Shown piece after piece: positions 55,677 to 64,000 of a stretch of DNA of 64,000 bases (positions within the stretch are counted from its first letter, which is position 1; each line of letters starts with the position of its first letter). The DNA comes from Bemisia tabaci. Its lineage: Eukaryota > Arthropoda > Insecta > Hemiptera > Aleyrodidae. The stretch spans positions 6,758,001 through 6,822,000 of the forward strand of contig NC_092800.1 of assembly GCF_918797505.1 (NCBI RefSeq), written 5' to 3'. The notes below the pieces were generated by a model that was given only the letters and a program-made list of their open reading frames with translations, was not told the DNA's origin and made no database searches. Made by a program: the position numbers and the translations under genes.

Positions 55677-56198
55677 ATGGAGATGTTGCATGTGTGAGGA
55701 ATTTGCGGTTTGACTGTTGATTCTTATGTAAAAGTTCGTGAGAAACACGATGGTGCCACTGGTTTTCTCTGAAATCAACTCCCAAGCTCGAAAGAAGCTC
55801 TCGGGTTGAGGCTAAAATGGAGGGGATATCCCACGCTATCCTGAGAGTCCACATCTACATCAAGACAAACTCTCCATGTAAAGATAGGGAGCAAATACAT
55901 TAGCAGGGTTGCCACTTTATTTGGGGAGCCAGTTTTGGAGTGATCCAAAACTGAAAACACGGCAGACCTGCTAAAGTATTTACTCCCTATCTTTGCATGG
56001 ACAGTTTGTTTTGATGTAGACGTGGACTCTCAGGGTAGGGTGGGATATCCCCTCCATTTTAGCCTCAACTTGAGAGCTTTTTTTGAGCTTGGGAGTTGAT
56101 TTCAGAGAAAACCAGTGGCACCATCGTGTTTCTCACGAACTTTTACATCTGAATCAATAGTCAAATCGCAAATTCCTCACACATGCAACATCTCCATT
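55677..56198. mobile_element. Family J palindrome, copy 3
   Basis: ATGGAGATGTTGCATGTGTG to CACACATGCAACATCTCCAT, with arms like those at 32.7 kb. The centre (GGGGAGCCAGTTTTGGAGTG) differs slightly. About 522 bp. Confidence 0.92.
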
Positions 56199-56220
56199 GA
56201 TAACAGGGACAATCTGAGGA

Positions 56221-56420
56221 CAAGGCCCATAAGTGCAGTTTTTGAAAAAATTGAGTCATTATTGATTTCCAGGTAACTAGTCTTAATGCATGTTCTATGA
56301 AAAATTCTCTCCCGAATTTCAACTTCTAAGCATCTTTCTCTCCGCTCTAATTATCCATGTAATTTCGAAACTTCGAAAACGTATTTCTCAAGATAGCAAA
56401 AGCTGCACTTATGCGCCTTG
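56221..56420. mobile_element. Family DD MITE
   Basis: CAAGGCCCATAAGTGCAG at the left and AGCTGCACTTATGCGCCTTG at the right. A 200-bp element with TIRs of about 24 bp and no gene. Confidence 0.8.
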
Positions 56421-57091
56421 ACCTCCTAGCTCCTCATCTGAAGCAGCTGGACGCAATAAATTTTTGAAAGCCTTAGCTCCCAATTTTGATTAATATAATC
56501 GTGTGAGCCAAAGTTTAGTTCGGAGGTCAACTCTATTATCCGGCCTAATGATGATTGATGGGCAACTTGTTGAGGAAATACAGCGAGTAGCAATGACTGA
56601 TGAATGTCGGTGCAAATACCTTGCCGCTGCAAGGTTCGTTAAACCAACTGCACGACTCTTTGTTCAGCATTTATCTTCAGACGAATCGAAATGTTCACTT
56701 CCGAATGACACTTTCACACTACAGGAAAGAATTCAGTATTAGGTCTTTGAACTATTCTGTCTTTGAAAGAGACCCTACATGAAAAAAGGAGATACATTTT
56801 TTTAAGATTTTTAAATAATTTATTCGTTCGCCAATATGCCTTTTCGGTAGTGTTGTAGAGTAATTAATAGCTGCGCTTACTAAAAAAAAGGGTCTTATAA
56901 CTTGTATTATGATGTTACACATCAGGCGTAGACTTCGGTAATGGCTAAGTTTCAGAAGGAGAGAAAATCTCACTGTCCATATAGGAGACTCCCTAAAATT
57001 TTCACTCCAGGAAATTGAGCTTCTCACTTAAAGAATTCAACTTCCTATTCAAGTGACTAAAGTTTTTGAGAGCCGTCCTAAGACCGAAAAG
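56421..57091. other. No gene recognised
   Basis: AT-rich. Small ORFs without domains. Confidence 0.4.
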
Positions 57092-57298
57092 CACACTGAA
57101 AAAAATACTTCTTTTCACAGGGCTGCTGCATTTCTTTTGTAACAGTCACAGAAGCTTCGGTTATGAGGACAGAGTACTCTGTCCCCACGACCGAAGTTCT
57201 GTTCTCACAACAGAAAAATTCTGTTAGTATAACAAAAAAACTGCAGGAACCCTGTGAACAGAAGGTTCTGTCGTCAGCACCATCTATTTTTTCTGTGT
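57092..57298. mobile_element. Family EE foldback element (CACTG-type ends)
   Basis: ACACTGAAAAAAATACTTCT on the left and ATCTATTTTTTCTGTGT on the right. Inner arms CACAGGGCTGCTGCA / CTGCAGGAACCCTGTG and ACCGAAG / CTTCGGT. Confidence 0.7.
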
Positions 57299-58312
57299 AC
57301 GGTTACTCAAGGCAAAGTTAAGTTTACAGCGCATGACCGGAAATTTTGGGGTCATGCCAATCAATTCCTGTTACTGATAATTTTCCTGACTTGATATCCA
57401 GTAAATGCGGACAGCGAAACATCTCTAGACGCCTCTAATAATTCAGTTGCTCAATGTAAGAATTTTTTCAAAAACCCTCAAAGGTTCACTCAAGGTAAAA
57501 GCACATTCGAAGCGTAATCCGTACCCGGTCTCTCATGCAAGGTCGTTAAAATTAGGTCCGCATATGAGAGAACCCTTCCGCGAGTCGCATATTAAAAGAT
57601 TACCCGAAAACCCCGGAAGAAGCAAGCCTCATTGCAGCTATGCTCGGGGTTTGCTCGGGTCGGACTCGAAGGCGCGGCATGGTCATGGGCTCCGCCGCGA
57701 ATACTCGGTTTTTTTGTCCGCGCACCGTTGCCAAATCTCGCGAATTCTGAGTCTCTCCAGGTCGGAGGAAACGTATTAGACCGCGGAGCGCGGCGTCACC
57801 GTTTGGAGAGCATCGAACTTTTTATTTATTATTCTGGAAATGTTTCCATTTGCATCCTTGCTCTCTTATTCGAGTGAGTGCAGCAGGTTTTACATAAATT
57901 TCACGCTGGGCTATTTCCAGTTTCCTGTTTGCCGGGAGCGCTGCGGCGAAAATGGGGCGCGGAGGGCGCCCGCGCAAGAACACAAGCAAGGGTACGGTGC
58001 CCCCGGCTCGGCGGGGGGAGGAGGGGGGTGTGCACGAAATGAAGAAAAGCTCGCGGTTCTGTTTTTTTTTTCGTCCGCCGCCCTCGTATGTGCCGGCGCC
58101 CGCTCTGAGACCCTTTTCCCAACGTGTGCATACATCGTGGTCGCAATTTTTAGGCCTGAATCGATGAGTGATAGTTTTTGGTCGTGCATACGCTGTTGGT
58201 GACGACCATGTTGGTGAAATAGATTGTTCTATTACGGAACCATAATAGGATCAGTATGCTCTAAATATGGTGTGAACAATTTGATCAAAAATACCATTAT
58301 GAAACCAATGTG
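57299..58312. other. No gene confirmed; GC-rich patch
   Basis: 57.6-58.1 kb is strongly GC-rich. A 71-codon ORF at 57952-58167 begins MGRGGRPRKNTSKG, which resembles an AT hook, but the rest is low-complexity and I do not call it. Confidence 0.35.
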
Positions 58313-58874
58313 CACGGAGAAAAAAACTTCGTGTGCGGGACCCGAAGTTTAGGTCATATGGATCTCTGAAGTTTTCGGATTGAGCCTCTGAACACTTTAG
58401 GTCCAGCCGTTGAGGTTCGGATCACACATCTGAAACTTCAGTTCTTACATCTGAAGTACTTCGGTTTTCACATCCGAAAAACTTCGGTTCTCACATCTGA
58501 AATACTTTAGATGGACGTATTTCTATCAAACGGAACCAAGCGCCACACGGGGAAGAGGGTAGAGAGGGGCTTGAATTGGCGGCGGAACTGGGCGTCGGAC
58601 TTATTCCGTCCTATACTCGCAATGCTTTTCCACGGCGCTTAGTTCCGTTTGACAGAACGCGCTATCCGGCATTCTAAATTCCTCAAAAGGAACTCAAATT
58701 GGCGCTTAGTTTCGTTTGGCAGAAATACGTCCAGATGTAAGAACTGAAATTTCACATGTGTGATCCGAACCTCGACAGCTAGACCTAAAGTGTTCAGATG
58801 CTCAATCCGAAAACTTCAGAGATCCACATGACCTAAACTTCGGGTCCCACGCACGAGGTTTTTTCCTCCTTGTG
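58313..58874. mobile_element. Family E foldback element, split by a family D MITE
   Basis: CACGGAGAAAAAAACTTCGT and GGGACCCGAAGTTTAGGTCA on the left are mirrored by TGACCTAAACTTCGGGTCCC...TTTTTTCCTCCTTGTG on the right. The left arm also repeats CACATCTGAAACTTCAGTTC-like units four times. The D element sits at the hairpin centre. Confidence 0.85.
58512..58733. mobile_element. Family D MITE, larger variant (nested)
   Basis: TGGACGTATTTCTATCAAAC to GTTTGGCAGAAATACGTCCA, 222 bp. It has an extra internal copy of GGCGCTTAGTTCCGTTTGAC + AGAA. It lies inside element E. Confidence 0.88.
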
Positions 58875-58949
58875 TCGCCGTGTTGGCTGTAGAAACTCAC
58901 AGTGTAAAATACAAACGTCGAATAGGACCTCACTCAATGTGACGCAGTT

Positions 58950-59015
58950 ATCATAGAGTTCGACGTTTCGCGAGATTGTTATAAATTGTCACCTACCTGA
59001 CACGAGGACGTAACT
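58950..59015 (+). repeat. Possible family L fragment
   Basis: AGAGTTCGACGTTTCGCGAG, TTATAAATTGTCACC and GGACGTAACTACAC loosely follow the L sequence at 12.15-12.21 kb. Confidence 0.3.
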
Positions 59016-59183
59016 ACACTCTGCAATGAACCCTGTCGGCCATACAATTCAATGCTTTCCCGGGCTCATCTCAATGTGTGGTCACGCCCTTATGTCAGCC
59101 AAGCGACGAAATGTCCGAAGTTAGCACCCTGGACCCTTTTATATCTCCGTATAGGAGATATAAAACCATTTGTGTACTAAAAT

Positions 59184-59440
59184 CGTCGTTTCCCATACGA
59201 AGAAACGTAACTCCACTTCAAAGTTGCAACATTGACTCAAACATAATTCGAATTTTTACAAGAATGTACCCGAAGCAATTTTCGTCCAACATCACTTTGA
59301 TTTGTGTATGAGATTGGAGCAAAAAATCGGTGGAATTTTCAGCAGGAAATATCCGAGATATTCCACGTGAAAATGTAATATGAGAGGATAAATTTAGCAA
59401 CGTTTAGATGTAGTTACTTTTTCCCGTGAGAGGAATGACG
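59184..59440. mobile_element. Family G MITE, copy 2
   Basis: CGTCGTTTCCCATACGAAGA + AACGTAACTCCACTTCAAAG to AGTTACTTTTTCCCGTGAGA + GGAATGACG. Interior TTTTTACAAGAATGTACCC is shared with copies 3 and 4. Confidence 0.75.
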
Positions 59441-59488
59441 GAAATCGTCTACTTTAGGGCTAAATACGTCTATCTACCCCGAGATTAC

Positions 59489-59689
59489 ACTATTATTGTC
59501 TCCTTGGTGGTTTTATCTGCGTCTAGTTTGCGTCCCGGAACTTAGAGCAATTTTTCGGAACGTCGAACTCTGTGCTATATGTTACAATTCCTTATTATGC
59601 TTAAGTTTGGACAGATCCTCCCATTTTCTGCTGATCTAAAAACTCAACCGTCAAAACAACATGACTACATGACCGACAAGAAATAGTGA
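59489..59689 (-). repeat. Family L repeat, copy 2
   Basis: Reverse complement of 12036-12240: GCAGATAAAACCACC, TTGCTCTAAGTTCC, TTTGACGGTTGAGTTTTTAG and TTTCTTGTCGGTCATGTAG all align. Confidence 0.7.
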
Positions 59690-60245
59690 TTCTTGTTGCT
59701 GAGGCAGATTAGAGTGTTAGTACCTGTAGTTGAAAGAAGAGACGGACTAACAAACCAATAACGAACGGATGCCGAGATACTTATTTTCCTAACAAGAGTA
59801 ACAAGACGGCGGAGTTAGACTCTACTTAAGAGCGGAGTGCAGAAATACAAGGCGAGAGTAATGATATACAGTCTGATTTGAAGGAAGCTCGCAGAAGGAG
59901 GCCAAAGGTGATGTGAAGAAAGAGGGGGGAGGTCGTCGAGGTGAAAAGCACTAACGAAATGTGCACTCATTGCGCGCTGCACCACCGGTTGATCCAATTA
60001 CACGCAACGCAAACAACAAAAAGGGGTTATGAAGTTTGCCGATTCAAAATAATGAAGGGGCCCGCGAAAGAAGGCGAGACAGCGCGGGTGTGATGAGACA
60101 TGCACGCTTTGCGACCAGCGATGCCGAATGGTCCTGTTGCAAATGCCAATTATGGGGCAAGAAGAAGGTTATACTTATAGACATCCTGCTGAAAAATTAC
60201 GATGAGTGCTTGGGAAAAGTCTGAAGTTCACGGCTTCCCTCATAG
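59690..60245. other. No gene recognised
   Basis: Unique sequence. ORFs under 65 codons. Confidence 0.4.
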
Positions 60246-60450
60246 CGTCGTTTCCCGATAAGGAACGCAACTTCATTCCAAGGATGCAAACTTGACTCGA
60301 GCAATTTATTTTTTTACAAGAATGTAGCCGTGGTATTTTTGTTAACACTTTTATCTGATTTTAGTATGAAATTAGAGGGAAAAAAATCAGTGATACTTTC
60401 AGTTAGAAAAGCCCGAGATTCTCCTGGTAAAAATGCATACATTAACTTCC
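60246..60450. mobile_element. Family G MITE, copy 3 (right end unclear)
   Basis: CGTCGTTTCCCGATAAGGAA + CGCAACTTCATTCCAAGG, then TTTTTACAAGAATGTAGCCG. The mirrored right end is not recognised. Confidence 0.55.
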
Positions 60451-61558
60451 AGCCGAAAGAGCTGTACTTCGGTCTTCATTTCGTGTTATTAAAAAAGGCA
60501 AGATGCAATATGATAGTTTTTCTGCTTTGATAGCTTTGCGCAAATTCTAAAATTGCCTTCATTCGGCAGTTTCGAGAAAAAATAAGAGAAGAAGATCATG
60601 AATGCTTCCTCTCATTAAATTCAATTGATATCCAAAAGATGAAATAGCTCCGTTGTAACTTTCCATTCTAGGACATCTTATTATGACGAGGAAAGGTTTT
60701 GGTTCATTTCGGTGTTTATCAAATTGTGGGAGTGACTCATTTGTGGCAAATTACGTTTTTACCAAAGTATACTTTTTGTAGCGGGAATCTCACGATGCGA
60801 AATTGTTACGTCAATTTTGAGATGAAATATGAGTTCTAGGGTTTCACAATACATTTACGTCGTTTTTGATAGATTGTTCCAGAAAGAAAAAACTTTGTCT
60901 CCAGCCTAAGTAGTTTTTTTCGACGTACCAATGAATTATGTAAATCAGTTTTGGCTGGCCAAACTAGTCTGAATGGTGCAATTTCAATTTGCAATTTGGC
61001 AACTGTGTTGACAAACGGTAACGAGAGCAGTTGCCATAAGGAACTTCCTTGACTCTTCCTTGTCTTGGTCATGATTAGACAGGGTTGCTATTTCGTGCTA
61101 AGAGGTTGCCTAATTCACCAGATACAAGGTAAAATTAATTATGATGGATAATTTTGAAATATAAGCCCCCTAAGTTTCCTATCATGGGTGATGGGAAACG
61201 ATTATCTACGCTTAAGTTGAGTGAATTTGAACAATTTAAGACATTCCCTCAGTATATCAGCTTGCCACAGTTTTTAAAACGCTTGTTAAGGAAATCTGAG
61301 GTCAGGTGAGGAAAACTGAATAAATGGTTTGAGGATATACAACAAAGTGACATTTTTGACCTAAATATCTGCGGCTTGTTACTGGGATTGTAAAAATCGT
61401 GACATCCTCAATATTTTAACTTGAGGGAGTTCCCCTATTCCATTACAAGTATTGATTTTAGGTTCTATTTAGGATTATTCGAGTGTTGGATTTTAGGTTT
61501 TAAAAACAGCCATCATGCGAGTATACACCAAGTTTCTGTGTTTGAGGCAAAAACATTT
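60451..61558. other. No gene recognised
   Basis: AT-rich unique sequence with short ORFs only. Confidence 0.45.
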
Positions 61559-62139
61559 TGTCTCTTACTAACGAGCTCACTTCGGAAACGTAGCAAAACT
61601 AGCATGTATACGAGTATGTATAATTTCATACCAAATTCAATGATCAGCCCCTAGCCAGGTTTACCAGGCTCTCGGAGTTATATAGATAGAATAAAATAGA
61701 AGAGAACGAAGGAGGGAAGCCGAGATAACTGATAGGTAAGAGAGAAGGGTGATAGGAAGAGGGAGGAAAAGAGGATAAGATAAAAAAGAAAAAAGAGAGA
61801 GGTAGGAATTTTTCGGCGGCGGTTGTAACAAGTTTCAGTTGGCAGGAGTCTAGTTGTCTCTTACTAACGAGCTCACTTCGGAAACGTATCAAAACTAGCA
61901 TGTATACGAGTAGGTATAATTTTATACCAAATTCAATAATCAGCCCCTAGCCAGGTTTACCAGGCTCCCGGAGTAATAAAATAGAACAGAACGAAGGAGG
62001 AGAGCCAGGATAGCTGATAGGTAAGATAGAAGGGTGATAGGAGAGAGGGAGGAAAGGAGGATAAGATAAAAAAGAAGAAAGAGTGAGGAAGGAATTTTTC
62101 GGCGGCGGTTGTAACAAGTTTCAGTTGGCAGGAGTCTAG
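61559..62139. repeat. Tandem duplication of 296 bp
   Basis: TGTCTCTTACTAACGAGCTC begins at 61559 and again at 61855. Both units include CGGAAACGTA(G/T)CAAAACTAGC, CAGCCCCTAGCCAGGTTTAC, a GA-rich stretch and TTTCAGTTGGCAGGAGTCTA. Over 90% identical by eye, so recent. Confidence 0.93.
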
Positions 62140-62271
62140 GTATGTTACAAATCATCGTGGACAACACGAACGTGAACGTGAACGGAACGGGGTGGAGACA
62201 GCAAGCGCTCCACGCTAAGCCCCGCTTGGCCGGCTCCCAACCCCAACGCGGCGCGGGGTCGGGACTTCACG

Positions 62272-62395
62272 CTGTCGTTTAAAGGAAAAACAACGTATCA
62301 ACCCGTGGACATTGTCTCATTTCTTCTGATAAAATAGAAATTTCCTTGAAAGCGCGCAAATTTTCCCTTGGCTTTTTTTAAAATTCACTGGAAAA
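62272..62395. mobile_element. Family A left half, cut at a family I element
   Basis: CTGTCGTTTAAAGGAAAAAC + AACGTATCAACCCG, then TTCTGATAAAATAGAAATTTC. The right half is not found beyond the I element. Confidence 0.5.
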
Positions 62396-62615
62396 AAAAA
62401 GAAACACATATCTAGAGTCCAGACTCATGAAAACATTGACAAGAAAAATGACTCTAGATTCAATCAGATTTAAGCTTAAATCAAAAGGAAATCCGCTCAA
62501 ATTAAGAGGCTTGGTTCTTGATTTAAGCTTAAATCTGATTGAATCAAGAGTATTTTTTCTTGTCGATGTTTTTAACAGTCTGGACTCTAGATCCAATGTG
62601 TTTTTTTTTCCAGTG
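62396..62615. mobile_element. Family I foldback element, copy 2
   Basis: CACTGGAAAAAAAAAGAAAC and ATCTAGAGTCCAGACTC to GTCTGGACTCTAGATCCAAT...TTTTTCCAGTG. Over 90% like the copy at 54023 by eye. Confidence 0.92.
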
Positions 62616-63008
62616 TTTGTGCAAGGTAGGGTTGTATTCATAGTCGTTCAAATCCTCTTCTTCCGGTGGCCTCATATCATCGCCCCCCCCCCCCCCCCCA
62701 AACGAGAGAACCTCCATTCTGAAGTTGTAAAATTATTAACTCAAATATTTAAGTACTATCCTAAAATTGTTCTGTTTTTTGCGTTGTAATTGAATAAACA
62801 CAGAGAGAAATATCAACGAAAAATTTTGGGTAGTATGGGAAGTAAAACACAAAATAACCCTTGCTTTCGCTTGATAATTTCAAGATAAAATGCCAGCTAG
62901 TTTTCTTGAAGAAATGTAGTAAAAAAAACGAGTGGTAAATACCAACGTTGCGATCGGAGGAATTCATTTTCTCAGTCTCTCCAATGTTTTCTGCGCTGAA
63001 TTCACCGC
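62616..63008. other. No gene recognised
   Basis: A C run (about 18) at 62682-62699, then AT-rich unique sequence. Confidence 0.4.
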
Positions 63009-63108
63009 AAACTGAACCAAAATCAACACAAAATGTTTGTTGGTTTGTGTTTCACTTCCTAAATTAACCATAAGTAACACAAAAACACAAATATTTTTAT
63101 CAGTGTAC
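63009..63108 (-). repeat. Family Y repeat, copy 2
   Basis: Read in reverse: TTTTTGTGTTACTTATGGTT, GAAGTGAAACACAAACC and TTTTGTGTTGATTTTGGTTC, as at 28424-28516. Confidence 0.65.
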
Positions 63109-63757
63109 CCGAGTTTATGATTTTGATCGATCACAAAGCTCGAGAACATCCGATCGCAACAGATTCAGGTTGGGTTAAGTCAGGTCACGCAACTAAACTA
63201 ACTCCCCTGCAGACCTGGAAGTATCACTCGAATTGAAGGCGCCCCAGTCGTGAATTTGTGCGCACTATTTCTACAACTTTGATAGCCACTGCGATGATCG
63301 CCGTTAATAAGAGGAAAAATCTGTGAGATTCTCAAGGAGATTCCCGACTACTACCCAATACAAACACAACTTACGAACAGAAATTTTGAAATATAGTCAC
63401 GCTCTGACGAAACGATTTACATTGTCACTATGGCGGATTCAACAAGGCTTTTAGGACGAACGTTGTTGACGAACCCCCTTCAATATATGTATTCAACACT
63501 GACACACAAATTCCGGGAGGGGCAAATAATTGAAATTTCTTGCGAAGATCTGTTCCTAGAGTTATTCTGCTAATTTTACTTCAAATTTGTTAAATGTTGT
63601 CCGTTTTACGACGTTATATTGAGAACCTCTATAAACTCCCTTGCTGTACACTGTATGAGGGGCGTCCTACAGAAATAAATTTTTTGAGGAACGATTATGA
63701 ATACGGTCCCATTAATTCTGTCAACTGCAAAATTTCGAGAAAAAATTATTCATAAAT
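63109..63757. other. No gene recognised
   Basis: Unique sequence. Nothing supported. Confidence 0.4.
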
Positions 63758-63993
63758 CGTCATTTCCTTCCCGAAAGAATGTAACTGCATTCCAATGTTG
63801 CCAACTTTCCCCTAGTAAATTGCATTTCTTTCAGGAGAACCTTGGCATTTCTGACTGAAAACTTCTCTGATTTTTCTGTTGATCTCATAGTAAAATCAGA
63901 TAGAATGTGAGAAAAAGTTGCACAGGTACACTTTTGTAAAAATTGAAATCTTTGAGTCAAGGAAGTGGAGTTACGTCTATTACTGCGGGAATG
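63758..63993. mobile_element. Family G MITE, copy 4
   Basis: CGTCATTTCCTTCCCGAAAG + AATGTAACTGCATTCCAATG + TTGCC to GGAGTTACGTCTATTACTGC + GGG. Interior GTTGCACAGGTACACTTTTG matches copy 1. The window ends 7 bases later. Confidence 0.78.
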
Positions 63994-64000
63994 GAGAATT

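Noticed and set aside
57952..58167. 71-codon ORF starting GRGGRPRKN as an AT-hook protein
   Set aside because: The AT-hook-like peptide arises in a GC-rich patch. The rest is low-complexity and ends without any conserved region.

Overview
This window looks like a gene-poor, repeat-rich stretch of an arthropod nuclear genome. Base composition is moderately AT-rich, with many poly-A/T, poly-G and (TTCC)n tracts. Long open reading frames are absent apart from those expected by chance. There are no bacterial operons, no rRNA, no CRISPR array and no complete protein gene. Several repeats (the 0.5-kb palindromes at 32.7, 33.9 and 55.7 kb, and the roughly 250-bp elements starting CTGCCGTGCTAAGG) look like repeats I associate with hemipteran insects, most probably the whitefly Bemisia tabaci. 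That assignment is from memory and moderate in confidence; a nucleotide search would settle it.

Most recognisable sequence is small non-autonomous inverted-repeat DNA transposons (MITEs or foldback elements). Family names A to Z are mine. Family A has about 26 copies or fragments across the window. Family B (TIR TGGACCG...AGGAACCAAGCCACATCAGC) has 7. Family C (TIR CAGTGGCGTGGCGTG) has 11, several with exact 8-bp target-site duplications (TSDs), which makes it a hAT-type MITE. Family D (TIR TGGACGTATTTCTGTCAAAC) has 4 copies plus 2 short relatives. Families F, I, X and EE share CACTG(A/G)AAAAA termini, and families E, K and W share CACGG termini. Family G has 4 copies, H has 3, and J has 3 near-perfect 0.5-kb palindromes. 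Many are nested: B in A (39.5 kb), H in A (47.3 kb), an unnamed palindrome in A (42.9 kb), D in E (58.5 kb) and A in P (20.3 kb).

Retroelement remains are two 5'-truncated LINE 3' ends (30.8 and 38.9 kb, each between TSDs and ending in TGTA repeats), one tRNA-derived SINE on the minus strand (17.6 kb) and weaker tRNA-like SINE heads (25.95 and 55.3 kb). Tandem repeats occur at 3.8-4.2, 10.98-11.1, 24.8-25.1, 29.4-29.6, 43.8-44.5, 49.8-50.1 and 61.6-62.1 kb.

The only plausible host coding signal is a possible first coding exon on the minus strand at 52319-52226. It encodes a signal-peptide-like start and runs into a strong splice donor. If real, much of 1-52 kb would be the first intron of a secreted or membrane protein gene, which would explain the lack of other genes. 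The remaining unique stretches are listed and hold nothing I can name.
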